From positions 538,982-602,981 of the forward strand of contig JH720344.1 of the NCBI GenBank assembly GCA_000231825.2: a stretch of 64,000 nt of DNA, read 5' to 3'. The notes under the pieces were generated by a model. It was given only the letters and a program-made list of their open reading frames with translations. It did not search any database and had not been told where the DNA came from. This DNA comes from Tetrahymena elliotti 4EA (lineage: Eukaryota > Ciliophora > Oligohymenophorea > Hymenostomatida > Tetrahymenidae). Positions 37,525 to 49,690 of this stretch are shown here, one piece after another (the first letter of the stretch is position 1; each line of letters begins with the position of its first letter). The position numbers and the translations under genes are program-made.

Positions 37525-37884
37525 TCCAATATTTTGCTAAAACAAATAATTGCATTGAAGCCTTCCATAGTGTCCTTTCACGCAAGCTTTAACAGGTATA
37601 TTATTTAATTATATATGGTGGTACTTAATCAAGGTTTTAAAATAACTAATAAATAGAATCACTAACCAAATATTTAAAGCTTCTTAGAAAAGCTTGTTGA
37701 GATAGAGAATGAAAAATCATTAGAATGGTTGAATTTCTAAAGAAACGAAGCTAAGCATCACCGAAACTAATAATAAATGGAGAAGTGTGATTTAGTGATT
37801 CCTATTTAAATAAAGTAATAGAGAAGTATCTATATCTAACAGACGAGAACAAGCTATAATTTGATAAAATAAAATATTTTATGA
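37525..37884 (+). mobile_element. Transposase C-terminal fragment, MULE-like (remnant)
   Basis: An open segment reading KTNNCIEAFHSVLSRKLQQ (to 37595), spliced across a 61-nt intron (37596-37656, GTATA...AATAG, phase 0), continues NHQPNIQSFLEKLVEIENEK to a TGA at 37882-37884. The TNNxxEaFHSxLxR...HPNIxxFlexL pattern is what I remember from the C-terminal part of MULE-type DDE transposases widespread in protists and invertebrates. No catalytic upstream part, start codon or terminal inverted repeats were found, so this would be a fragment. Base composition is slightly richer in GC than its flanks. It sits between the two duplicated lipase blocks. The family assignment is from memory of motifs only. 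Confidence 0.5.
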
Positions 37885-39305
37885 GTACTTTTATCATGTA
37901 AAATCTATCAAAATTAATAGATGATTTTATGATGCATGATTTTACATAATTCTGAGCAAAAACCATCGGAAATTGTAATACTTGAAAATTCTTAAATATC
38001 AGAATCAAAATATATGAACAAAGAAATATCAGAAAATAAAAACTTATAAAACTTTTTTGTTTGTGGAAGCTCTAGAATTTTGAAATTCTATTATGTAAGT
38101 TGCATTTGGGTTAAAGGAAATAGGTAAGTTAATTGCTTATTCTATTAAACTATTGATTATTATGATTTTTAAGAATAATAGGTTGATGCGTTACTGAATA
38201 AATGGTAACTTATTATAGAAAATAGAATTGAATTGATAGAAATCTTGAAAAGGACTTAAAGTAAATTATTTCATTCATTCATAGATTCTTTATTTATTTA
38301 ATTTGACTCAATCCAAATATATATACATACATTCTTCAAATTTTTTGTCTTTTGCACTTTTTCTTACTAAAAAAACATAAATCCTATTAATCAATCTATC
38401 AATATTAAACTATTGGTATTTGTTTATCTTCTATTACCTACTAATATGTATGTATATTCTTAAATTACAAATGTTATTCTTACAAGTAGGTTTCAATTAA
38501 AAATAAAGCAAAAGAGCAAATAAAATTATTTTTTTTTTTTGCTTTTAAGTTATTGATGATTTTAAATTATTTTTAAAATTATCGGATTAAAATTTATTGG
38601 CTTCATTAGCTTAAAGATATATAATTTAACATTATTTAAATTTAAAAATTCACATAAGTAAAAAAAATAATATCGATTGTTTTATTTTATTTTGAAGCAA
38701 TTATCTTTAAATATTTTTTTGGTAACTTAACAAATTTAAATAACTTTGATTAATGTAAGCTAAAAAAAATTTTTATTTATTTATTTATCTATCTATCTTT
38801 AAGCTTTCTACGAACAAAGAACACATTTAAGATTTTGAAAACAAAATATACTAGTATTTCTTTTTGTTTTTAAATTTAAAATTTATTTTGGTTTATGAAT
38901 GATAAGTTTTTTTTAAGATTTACTCTATACTTCTTGAATTAAAAATGGTTCTAATTGGATGATTTAGAAATAAAAACCTTTTTAAATGTCGCAATCGAAA
39001 GTATTTAGTAAAAATTATATGAATGAATTGATCAACTAGTATTTTTCCATTTATTTTGTAATGACATTAGCTTTAAATAAGAGTATAATAATGATTCAGA
39101 TTAATTAAAATTGCATCTATATTAGCTAACCTGCGTCACACTTTCACATTAAAAATTGAAGTAAAATTTTGTTAATCAAGAAAAAAGGTGAATAATTATT
39201 AAGAGACTCATCTAATAAATATAAATTACATGATAATTTCAATAATTAATTTATTCTCTAGAGCATTCATTAGCAATCAATTTCACATATAAATTCATAA
39301 GGAAG
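37885..39305. other. Intergenic, entry into duplicated block 2
   Basis: No supported gene. From about 38,400 the DNA resembles the region upstream of lipase A, including the shared element just before the lipase C start. Confidence 0.5.
39134..39141 (+). promoter_or_regulatory. CGTCACAC element upstream of lipase C
   Basis: This is the same element as before lipase A (CGTCACACTTTCACATTA), 165 bp before the ATG. The roughly 50 bp on its left (gattcagattaattaaaat...) are identical to copy 1, more conserved than the rest of the spacer. Confidence 0.45.
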
Positions 39306-40619
39306 ATGAATAAAAGCTAACTTATTTTAATTGCTGCTATAGTATTAACTATAGGAACCTCCATTTATTTAATAAATAAGAGATCCTCTTTAAATTTCCC
39401 CTACGATGAAAATTTAGCTGAAAATCTAGCTGGATTTTCTATGGCCTCTTATTGTCAGGCTTCAAAAATTGAAAACTGGACTTGTGGAGCATCTTGCAAA
39501 AAGAATCCTTAGGGCCTTTAAGACGTCTATGTTATGAAAAACAAAACGATGAATGCTTCTGGTTTCTTAGGTTACTCTCCTGCTCATGATGCTATCTTAG
39601 TCGTTTTCAGAGGTACTGTCCCCTGGTTGCTTAAAAACTGGATTAGTGACATCAATACTGTTAAGACCAAGTATCCTAGATGTGAAAAATGCTATGTTCA
39701 TTTAGGTTTCTTCAATGCCTTCAAGGAATTGCAAGATTAAATTCTTTCCGAATTCCCTAAACTCAAAGCTAAACACCCCAATTCTAAGGTAATTCGAAAT
39801 TTCTTTATTTACTTATTACTAAAAGAAAATAATTCATAGTGCCAAGTACTTTTTTTAAGATTATTATTGCGTTTTCAAAACATCAATTTCACCTTTAAAA
39901 TAAATATTGGTTTTTAAAAGATTAAATAATTAGTAAAATCAATTACATGAATATGATTAATTATAAATTAAATCGACGCATCTAATGAAATATCCACTAA
40001 TTATAGGCTTTAATAAGTTTTTAAATAAATTATTCATTAATTCTCATCTTGGCTTAACTTATTTAGACTTTCATTTTTAATTTTATTATGCTCATGTGTC
40101 ATTAAATACATTCCTTCATTTATCTTTATTTAAATATCTTTCAAATAAACAGGTATTTGTCACTGGTCATTCTCTTGGTGCTGCCATGAGTACTCATGCT
40201 GTTCCACTTAATTTGTCACTGGTCATTCTCTTGGTGCTGCCATGAGTACTCATGCTGTTCCTTTAATTTATGAACTTAATGGAAACAAACCCATTGATGC
40301 TTTCTAAAACTTTGGTTCACCAAGAGTTGGTGATTTAACTTACCACTAATGGTTCGATAGCTAAAATTTTGCTCTCTAATATGGTAGAATTAATCACAGA
40401 GCTGACCCCGTTCCCCATTTACCTCCTCATTATTCTCCCTTCATTTTCACTCATATTGACCATGAAGTTTACTATAAAACATTTAAAAAACCTTATGTCT
40501 AATGCATTGAAACTGAAAGCCTTGAATGTGCTGATGGTGTTAATATTCCCTTAGATATTCCTGATCACCTTTCTTACTTCGGTTGGGATTGGGCTACTGA
40601 CATTTTAGCTTGCTAATGA
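39306..40619 (+). pseudogene. Class-3 lipase C, frame disrupted by 56-bp internal duplication
   Basis: This is a near-identical paralog of lipase A. Exon 1 (39306-39788) is intact, and the intron is 39789-40152. At the start of exon 2, a 56-bp segment covering the nucleophile motif (FVTGHSLGAAMST) occurs twice in tandem, starting at about 40156 and 40212. Because 56 is not a multiple of three, the normal splice runs into TGA at 40243-40245. After the duplication the rest of the frame is open to TGA at 40617-40619. An AG inside the first duplicate (40189-40190) would, if used as acceptor, put the second GHSLG back in frame, so some product is conceivable. A conserved Tyr codon is also changed to TAA (Gln) in YNFGSPRVGD. 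I call it damaged rather than certainly dead. Confidence 0.75.
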
Positions 40620-42781
40620 GAATTTTAATAAATTTTATGAAAACTAATAATTAAAATATAAAAAATTACATACCCTACTTATATGTTTACCTCATAACTA
40701 ATTTAGAATTCTAAAAAAAGTACTCCATTTGTCTTTCTTTACTTAATTGTTATTTAAATTTAAAATAAATTTTATTCAATATAAACATCCATAACTTCAT
40801 TGTTAAAAATAAATAAAAATTACTATTTTAATTGATTCAAAGTTTATTGATATTAAATTAAACTGCTCTATTCAATAAGAAAATAAAAAAATATAGAATT
40901 AAATTTGATTTTTTGAATATGATTTTATCTAATTAGAGTTTTTAAAGTCTTGCTTGTAAATAATTTATTTTCATATTTTTCTTGCTTTCATCTTTTTCTT
41001 TTTGTAAAAAAAATGATAAAATTATCTTTTAAATAGAATAATTTATGAGTGAAAATTAAGAATTTGAATTACTAAAAAATATATTTGAAATTATTTCATT
41101 TATTCTATAAAAATAATTTTACATAATTGCTTTTTGTTTTTTTCCCTTTTGATATGCAATTATCTGATCAAATTTTTGCTTTTAATCACAACTAATAATT
41201 GAATATACAAATTATAAATATTCTTTATTATGTTTGTAGATTTAAAACAATAAATGTTGTTAAAAAATCAAATAAATCATTTTAAATTAAAATTTTAAAG
41301 ATAATTAATACATTTTTCTTTTTTTGTGATAAATTTATTAAGACCTATAATGGTTAAATGTTTCTTTTGTTGAAGCTCAAAAATTTTTTAATGGAAATGT
41401 ATGTACATTTATTATAGTTTATTTTGAAATTGAGATTATCTATTTTATAAATTATTTTAAAAATTGATGAAATCCTAATCAAACTAGTGTAAGTTTTATT
41501 TTTTACCACATTCTTAAATAAATAAATAATGTTGCTATTCTAAATTACCAATTTAATTAATTTATTCTTAGGATTTGATGAATTTCTGATAAATTATATT
41601 GGGATTACATGATGAAAAAGATTACAGAAAAATGAAATTAATGTAATGATTTTGTATTTAAAATAAAGCTTTTTTAATAAATAACAAATAATGGAATTAA
41701 ATAAAAAAGTAATCCAATTAGATTTTATTATATTATACAAAGAAATTATTAGTATTTATGTAATTTGCATTATCTTATGACTAAATTTAAAATATTATTT
41801 TCTCAAAATGAAAAAAGTAACAAAATAACTGAAAATAAAGTTCAGTTACACTATGTTCTGGTACCTATTACAACTGATATTAATATTCCATATGCTATTT
41901 ATTTAAATTTTAAGCTAACTCCTAAAAAAAATTCTAAAAATAAAATTGAAAAATAAATTTTGATATTAACATATTTCTTTTATCAAATTTAAATTACTTC
42001 AAAAAAAAATAAAAGAATTCCTTATCCAAATATAATTATTGTTTGTTAGTTACTTTAAAAAGCAAAAATAATTTTTATGAAAGGAATTAATTAATATAAT
42101 ATCTAGCTAGCTAAATCATTTTTCTTTACAGTTTTTATAAAATATTTTTAATATAGGATAGATTAAACAGTAAAACTCAATATAACAAAAATACTTAAAA
42201 AGATTATTTTGTAAATAAATTTATTAATTTTAATTCTTGAGTAATCGAAAAATGTATTGCAGTCTCTCTTTATTAGATTTTAATAAATAGATTTAAGTAT
42301 ATATAAAAGATTAAATGCAATAACTTCTGAAATTTTATTCTTAACAATTACATTTAAATTTATTTTTTCACTATATCTTCAGTTTTATTCTTCCTTATTA
42401 ACTTGAATTAAAAATCATTTTTGATTGCCTTTTTTGTAAATTTTAATAAAATAAATAAAAGTTTTCTGTTCAATTTCACATTTTACTTTTAAAGATGAAA
42501 AGTTGACTGTCTGTCTGACTTGTAAGCCAACAAAATCTAAAAATATTTATCAATCAGTATAAAAGAAAATTTAATTTTAATTTATAAAAATAATACAAAA
42601 TTTTTCTATAAATTATGTTTAAAGTTTTAATGCATCATCTTAAATTAAATTTTTAAAGGTTTTTACTCACCTAAAATTAAAAATTTGTATTTTTGCTTTA
42701 AAAACCTGAATTTCCTGAATCAGAAATCCAAATAAATGAAAATTAATCCAAAACTAAGTTAATAATAATAACAAGAAGAAA
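40620..42781. other. Intergenic between lipases C and D
   Basis: This AT-rich spacer is homologous to the A-B spacer. The open frame 41765-41956 is not conserved in the other copy and looks like chance. Confidence 0.55.
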
Positions 42782-43882
42782 ATGTAAAAAACATAAGTTT
42801 TACTGTTTGCAACTTTAGTAGGCCTTACTTTGACAGCTACTCTACTCTTTTTCTAAAAGAGTTAGGAACAATTTTACTAAATGAATAGTTTTGCCTACAA
42901 TGAAAAATTAGCAGAAAATTTGTCAGGATTTTCTCTTGCTTCTTATTGCAGCTCTTCAAAAATTTAGAAATGGAATTGTGGTGCTCCTTGCTAAAGAAAC
43001 CCTCAAGGAATTAAAGATGTTTTCTATATGCTAAATACTACGATGGATTCAGCAGGCTTCATGGGATATTCTCCAGCTCATGATGCAATTATTGTTGCTT
43101 TTAGAGGAACAATTCCATGGTCAAAGAAGAATTGGATTAGTGATATTAACACAATCAAGACTAGCTATCCAAGATGTTAAAATTGTTTTGTTCACCAAGG
43201 TTTTTACAAAGCCTTTTAAGGTTTGTAAAACTAGATCGAATAAGAATTCCCTAAATTAAAAGCAAAGTACCCTAATTCTAAAGTAAAATATTCTAATCTT
43301 ATTAATAACCTTCTTTTTTTTACAAACCCTTTGATCAAGATTTCTATTTACTTGTTTAGTAAAACCTTAAACATGAAAATAAAAATGTCATTTTCTTGAA
43401 AAATTATTCAGAAAATGTATCGCCTTTTTAAATTTTTATTAAACAAATTTAATGAATATAAAAATTAGGTCTTTGTCACTGGACACTCTCTAGGTGCAGC
43501 TATGAGTACTCATTCTATTCCACTTATTTACTAGTTAAATGGAAACAAACCTATTGATGTTTTCTATAACTTTGGCTCTCCAAGAGTAGGCGATTAAGCT
43601 TTCCATGACTGGTTTGCTAAATAAAATTTCTCAAAAGAGTATGGTAGAATTAACCATAGAGCAGATACTGTACCTCATTTACCACCTCAAGGAAATTTAT
43701 TCTAATTTACTCATATTGATCATGAAATTTTTTATGAAAGCTTTAGTAGTCCTTACATTCTCTGCGCATAAGCTGAGGATCCCAATTGTGCTGATAGTAT
43801 TATACTAATTAATACAAGTATCCCTGATCATTTTTCATATTTTGGATATGATTGGTAAGCTTAAATGCTGATTTGCTAATGA
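42782..43882 (+). CDS. Class-3 lipase D, secreted (intact)
   Basis: This secreted class-3 lipase has two exons (42782-43282, 43469-43882), giving 304 aa. The second codon is TAA (Gln), so the N-terminus reads MQKTQVLLFATLVGLTLTAT, a good signal peptide. The oxyanion string is VAFRGTIPW. The nucleophile elbow is FVTGHSLGAAM (Ser174), with Asp in RADTVPHLP and His in IPDHFSYFGY. The intron is 186 bp, at the same site as in the other copies. It is the intact partner of pseudogene B and keeps the Asp-bearing segment that B has lost. Confidence 0.92.
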
Positions 43883-44267
43883 AAAAAAGTTTAAGTTCAT
43901 CAAATCGAATATTAAACAATAATAATATTAAAAAATATATAAATATATACATAAATCTATTTTTTCTTTGACTAAATTTAAAATGATCTAATTTTTTTTA
44001 CTTTATTTTTTTAATTGCTTGAATAATTGCTCTAATATACTTTTTTCTCAACCAAAATTTATTTAAAGTTTATTCAAAAAAGTGAATTATATTATTCATT
44101 CAAATTTGAAGAAACATCAAAAATTTGAATAGAAAAATTAAAAGAAATTTCTTATGAAAATTTAAGTGAATAAGATTGATTATATGAAAAAAGAATGTAT
44201 GTAATTATTATTAAGTAATATAATATAAAAGTACAGTAATAGAGTAATAGGTATGATTTATTCATAA
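43883..44267. other. Convergent spacer after lipase D
   Basis: This AT-rich gap belongs almost entirely to duplicated block 2. It separates lipase D (+) from the secreted-protein gene (-). Confidence 0.55.
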
Positions 44268-46643
44268 TCATAAACTTAAAGTAATAACTAGTAAAGTAAT
44301 TAACACATTTTTAATTATTTTCTAAAATGAAAACCCTTTAGGATTCTAATAATTTTCATAATTATTATCATCGAAGCTGCTTATCATTTGTAAATTTCTG
44401 TTAGGGTCACCTTACTTAGAACAAACATTGTTATAGTTGTTTACGGGTACTTATACTAAAGAATTAGTTATGCTTCCAAATCCGTAAGTAGTATCAGATA
44501 TTTTGATAGGATTTGGGTAACTAGGAATGGTTAATACAGGAGTAAAGTAAATACTTAAATTATTGCTACTGTCTATGCTTGTGTAAACGATACTTCCATT
44601 TTCAAGAGGTCTCCAATCATCAGAAGAATTGATTTAGAAAGAAGTAAGTAAAGTGGGATTTACAATGAATTTTCCATCAACTCCACTAAGTAAAGCTATA
44701 TATGCTTAATCTACTTTAGCATTAGTATTTTAGCGGTTAAAATTTTTTACTTCAGTAGCAGGGATAAGAGTATAAGCAAGTAATATATTTTTTCCATATG
44801 CTACTGACTTTATACTGTTAACTCTAGCAGCTACATCTCCACTTAATAAGGTTGTATTAGAAATATAGTTAAGCTGAGAATCAAATTTAAGAACCGCAAG
44901 CTCATTTATTGTATTTGTTGATGGAGTTCCAGAATATCCTCCATTACATGCTTTTCTTTAGTATACAAATAACTTTTGATTTCTATTCCCTTCTATGCTA
45001 AAGAAACCTCCTTATCTACCTGAAGATTATCCACCACCATTTCCAGGAATATCTCCTTGGACAATCTTACTACTTTCCTTACATTAGTAGGTGTCTATGT
45101 TACACACTTTAAAACTGATATTCATAGGATAAGCATCTCCAAGTGAAGCAATATATAAATTTTTTCCATCATAATGCAAATTCTAATATAATGAATGAGA
45201 AGCTCCCCAAGCCCAAAAGATATTTTAGTTATAACCTGTATCTGCATCTAAACTTATCATGGTATCTCCTGTGTGGTCACTTCTACTACCATCAGAATTA
45301 TTACCAAAGTAATTATAGTGAGCCCAAATTGCTTATATTTTACCTCTAGCATAATTAAGCCTTCCGTTATGAGGGTTGAACATAATTTACATTCCGAATG
45401 GTAAGGTACATTAAGTATCTTAAAAGAATTCAATTTACTCAGTTACATTTGATGGCTATTTTCCATTATTCATCAGAATTCTTAACCATCTTTAGGTTCC
45501 ATCTTTGTTAATAGCTTATATAAAACCTCTTTAATTAGAGTCTGCAGCCATTACAACAAACCCAAAGTCAGTAGAGACAATATCAAATGGATTACCTACT
45601 TATTTAGTATCAATAGCAGATCCTATTGGGGTACCTGTGCTTGAAACCTTCTAAACCATCAGCTTATTTGAAGTTAAAACTGAGTAGTATAGATAAAAAG
45701 AGCTAGAATCTCCAAATATTGGGGCTATAGGAGCTGAACCAGGATTGAAAAAGAATTAATTATTCACATTAGCCTTTACTCCTGACAAGACTGTATTTTT
45801 AATTTAACTTACATTAAATTTACTTGAATCTGCATTGAAACCAATTTAATTTCTAGTCCAAATAGAAAGGCAATCTCCAACTACAACTCCTCCAAAAATT
45901 TCAAACTTAAAATTAAGAGTAGCGCAGCCCCATTAATCTCCATTATGAGTATAAGTGAAAGTCTTGTTAGTAAATTTATTTCCATTATTATCATAAATGT
46001 AATACTTCATAACGTTCTTGTTATTTACTTACATTTCATAGGATTTTCCTTTTTCTAAGTCATAACCTTCATATCCTGAGAGAGAAACAAAAAATTGCTT
46101 GACATTCTTTTTACAGATAGTAGATTTTGTGTTAGTATCCCAATATGTGTTTTTTTAATCAACAAATGGCTTATTATTTTTATCCAAAGATAAAATATAG
46201 TAAACATAAGCATTATTATTACTTCCATCACTGACAGTTGGATAAACCTTTGTTGAAGAATAGTAGGTATTTGAAGTGAAATTAAGGTTTAAGTATTGAG
46301 AACCAGCTAAAGTGCTAAAATCAGTTCTAGTTATTATAGCATTCAAGTCATCTTTAGTAATAGGGATATATCCAGAAGGGCAATTTTAGTTGAGTCCTCC
46401 ACTTGATTATTTTTAGACTTAAAAGATTTGTTGAAGCACTTAGATTGATCCTACAGCAATGAGCTTTCCTAAATTTGTACTACCAACAACTTCATTATCT
46501 GGAGACAGAGATAAAGATGTAGGAGGAGAAGTACTAGATCCTGGAAATGATGAAGAATCTACAGTGCACTAACATTTACTAAGAGCAATAACACTATTGA
46601 TAGTAAAAATTAATAGAATAAGTATATTGTAATATGCTTTCAT
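44268..46643 (-). CDS. Large secreted protein with GPI-signal-like C-terminus
   Basis: I do not recognise the family. This is a single uninterrupted frame of 791 aa from ATG at 46641-46643 to TGA at 44268-44270. A clear signal peptide is present (MKAYYNILILLIFTINSVIA). The body is rich in Ser, Thr, Asn, Gly and aromatic residues, with scattered Cys and repeated short beta-type segments, for example around FDIVSTDFGFVVMAADS and KLFVYQRKACNGGYSG. That would suit a beta-propeller or other beta-sandwich surface protein. The last 17 residues (KIIKNVLITLLVITLSL) are basic, then hydrophobic, with no tail after them. This is the layout of a GPI-attachment signal, so the mature protein may be lipid-anchored at the cell or cilium surface. 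There are no introns, unlike its lipase neighbours. Its closest neighbour is lipase D, converging on it. Confidence 0.8.
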
Positions 46644-47822
46644 TCTTTTATTTATTTTATTTTAATTAATTACTTTTTATTTAATTATCCAAAGATACAC
46701 TTCCATTTAAAAAATAATTAGTTAAGTAGAATTTATTAAATGGACTAATTTTTAAAACTTAATGATAAAGGTTTGATAAAAATTTGAGTTCATCAAAAAT
46801 GCAAATACTGATTATGTTTATAATTTAAGGTCAGCCATTTCAAATTCATGCCATAAAAATCTAGAAATTAATTATTCTTACTTGTTATCTTTCACAAAAT
46901 AATATGTTGTGTTTTATTAACATACCTTGAAAATAACAAAAGTCCAAAAAACAAAAAATTTCAAAAAAAATAAACTACTGAAAGGAGAAAAATGAATAAA
47001 AATAAATTTGAATAGTTTTATGTTTGAATTTTTTGAGGTTATTTTATTGGAGTGTTTTCATCTAAGAGCTTACAAATGATATTACAACGTATAAACTAAA
47101 ATTGGTTCAGTAAATTTATCTCAATTTTTTTAACTTGAATTATCAATGGAGATAGTAAGATTATTTTGATTTATAATAATTTCTTTTTGTATTTTTGATT
47201 ATTAAATTTTGTTTCAAATAAAAAAAAAGCATAAATAATATTATAATATTTTTGAAATAAATGGGAAACTTAATTACCTCCAAGTTATTATCAATTAATT
47301 TTGCTAGATTTCTCTAAAAATAAACATTTTTAAAATTAATGATTTCTTATTGATAAAATTATCTCTTTTTTTTAAGATATCAAACTTGTTTATATTTAAA
47401 CAAAAATCAAACCAAGTTTTTAATTTATAGGATAGTCAATAAAAAATATTCTGAAAATAAAAATAAATAATCCATAATGGAATAACCATATGAAATTTTT
47501 ACAGAGTTACATAAATAACTTTATCATTTAGAATAGTATTGAAAGAAAATAAAACTAAATATTTATTTTCATTCTTTTATTTTTTTTATTTAGTATCAAT
47601 TCTAATATGTCTTAAACAAAATGAATTCTAGTCAAAATTCATAAAGAAATTTATTAATCCCTATGAACTTTTTCTTAAATTGTTCAAAAAATTCTTAGTT
47701 TGTTCCATTTTGCTTACTGTAAAATTATTTTTTAGAGAATTGGTTTTTCATTTAAATAATGCAAATCATTTTTTGGGTATTCTTTAGAAGAAAAAATTTT
47801 TAAATCGCATTAATTTTTTATT
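46644..47822. other. Intergenic
   Basis: This AT-rich spacer includes the promoter of the secreted-protein gene. No other feature is recognised up to the tRNA. Confidence 0.55.
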
Positions 47823-47829
47823 AAAAAAA
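47823..47829 (-). terminator. RNA polymerase III terminator of tRNA-Asp copy 1
   Basis: A run of seven A on the + strand (seven T in the transcript) follows the tRNA 3' end after one base, as expected for Pol III termination. Confidence 0.75.
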
Positions 47830-47830
47830 G

Positions 47831-47902
47831 CTCCGAGACCGGGAATTGAACCCGGGTCTCCTGCGTGACAGGCAGGAATACTAACCACTATACTATCTCG
47901 GA
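47831..47902 (-). tRNA. tRNA-Asp (GTC), copy 1
   Basis: A 72-nt cloverleaf is encoded on the minus strand. The acceptor stem is TCCGAGA paired with TCTCGGA. The anticodon arm is CCTGC-CTGTCAC-GCAGG, so the anticodon is GTC (Asp). The T arm carries GGTTCAATTCC, which also serves as B box, and the D arm starts TAGTATAGTGG. There is no intron, and CCA is not encoded, as usual in eukaryotes. It is identical to the copy at 57977-58048. Confidence 0.97.
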
Positions 47903-48731
47903 TTTCATGAAATATTTAATAAAGTATTTAATATTGTAGTTAAAATAAATTAAATTTTATTATCAGATTTATTAAAATCATAAATAAGGGAAGTATTTTT
48001 ATGAATAAACTTTATTAAAATTATTAAATTGAGTAAATTTCTTCTTTTAATTTTTTTATTTTTCTTGTCAATTATCTATTTTTTAATAGGATACTTTTAA
48101 TATAAAATAAATATCCAATCAATATTATTAAATTTTAGTTTCATTTAATTAATATTAAAGTATGAATACAAAAACTTTTATTAATACATTTTAACTTTTA
48201 ATGAATATTTTTTATTTTAAACATTTTCTATTAAAACTTTTCAGAAATTTCATGTTATGGTAAGTATGTAATTTTCTTTTTATTATTACTCATGAATTTT
48301 TGGATGAAAATTATATCTAAATATTTTGAGTAATTAATGAGTTTTTAACAATAATTAAAGAATAATTTATTCCTTCCTTACTTACTTTAAATACAATAAC
48401 AAATCACAAATTGATAAATTACCAAAGTAAAAAGATCTATTTTTAGTTTTTGTCTATTATTCGCTTTTAATCTAATTACATCATTACTATCTCATGACTT
48501 ATGCAAAATTTTTTTAAATTAATATCTTTTTTATTGAGCAAATGTTTTTCGAAAACCTTAATCTTAAAATAATTGTAAGTTCTTTTTGGAAAATATTAGA
48601 AATTATTGGGAGTTTTTCATATGAAAAATTTCGATAATTTTAACAAAAGAAAAATTTCTTATGAATTGATGAAAAAACATTATCAAATTTAATAATAAAT
48701 AAAATCAAACAAAAATATCAAAAGAAAAAAA
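47903..48731. other. Intergenic upstream of lipase E
   Basis: This AT-rich DNA lies between the tRNA 5' side and the lipase E start. No CGTCACAC element or other feature is seen. Confidence 0.5.
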
Positions 48732-49690
48732 ATGAAAATCTTGATCTTAATTTTTATTTTCTTATCTGTAGGTTCTTGTGAGAAATTTATGTATAACTAA
48801 ACTCTTGCCCAAGATTTAGCTGGTTTTGCTCTTGTTTCATATTGCAATCCTAAATATTTTTTAAAATGGAATTGTGGGTCAGCTTGTAAAAAAAATCCTA
48901 AAGGGATCACTGACTTCTAGTATATGTATAATAAAACTCTACAAGCAAGTGGATTTTTAGGCTATTCTGCTCACCATGATGCAATAGTGATTGTTTTTAG
49001 AGGGACTGTCCCTTGGTTAATTTAAAACTGGATTGCTGATTTAAATACCATCAAAACAGAATATCCATTATGCCAAAAATGTTATGTCCATTAAGGTTTC
49101 TATTAATAGTTTAATTAACTAAAATCTTAACTTATTTCTGGTTTTACTAATATTCGTCAGAAATATCCCTCATCAAAAGTATATTTTTAATTTAATTAGG
49201 TTCTATTAGCAAAAATATTAAATATCTATTCTCCTTTGATAATAATAATTGTTTTAATTAAATCAAAAAGATTTTTCTAACTGGTCATTCATTAGGAGCA
49301 GTCATGAGTTTTCACTCAATGCCATTAATCTATGAATTAAATGGCAATAAGCCTATAGATGCTTTTTACAATTTTGGTTCTCCTAGAGTTGGTGATGAGT
49401 CTTATGCTAGATGGTATAATGAATAAAATTTTGCTTTAGAATATGCAAGAATAAATAATGGAGCAGATCCAGTCCCTCATTTACCTCCCTTATCTTTCCC
49501 ATTTAAATTTTATCATTCAAATCATGAAATATACTATCCTTCTTTTGTAAAGAAAGGTAATATTTATGAGTAGTGTTTAGAAGCTGAATAAAAATAATGT
49601 TCCAAAAGCAAAATTATTGCAATAAATGTTTATGATCATCTTAGCTATTTTGGATGGAACTGGGCCACATCTGTCTTAACTTGCTAATGA
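48732..49690 (+). CDS. Class-3 lipase E, secreted (intact)
   Basis: This secreted class-3 lipase is more distant from A-D. The exons are 48732-49178 and 49271-49690, giving 288 aa. The signal peptide is MKILILIFIFLSVGSC. The oxyanion string is VFRGTVPW, and the nucleophile elbow is FLTGHSLGAVM (Ser156). Asp sits in GADPVPHLP and His in VYDHLSYFGW. The intron (92 bp) is at the family site. The protein is shorter than A-D because its N-terminus lacks the longer anchor-like segment. The frame is intact. It pairs best with F in length and N-terminal layout. Confidence 0.92.

Larger units (their letters stand above)
38400..44260 (+). repeat. Segmental duplication, copy 2 (lipases C and D)
   Basis: This is the second tandem copy of the lipase segment, colinear with 30,900-37,120. 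Gene offsets between the copies are 6,794 bp (A to C) and 7,243 bp (B to D). The block ends near taataggtatgattta at about 44,250, just before the minus-strand secreted-protein gene. Confidence 0.8.

Noticed and set aside
37802..38008. Minus-strand 68-codon ORF near the transposase fragment
   Set aside because: It overlaps the better-supported plus-strand coding fragment and has no recognisable features.
41765..41956. Possible small gene between lipases C and D
   Set aside because: The homologous spacer between lipases A and B does not preserve the frame, so it is a chance ORF.
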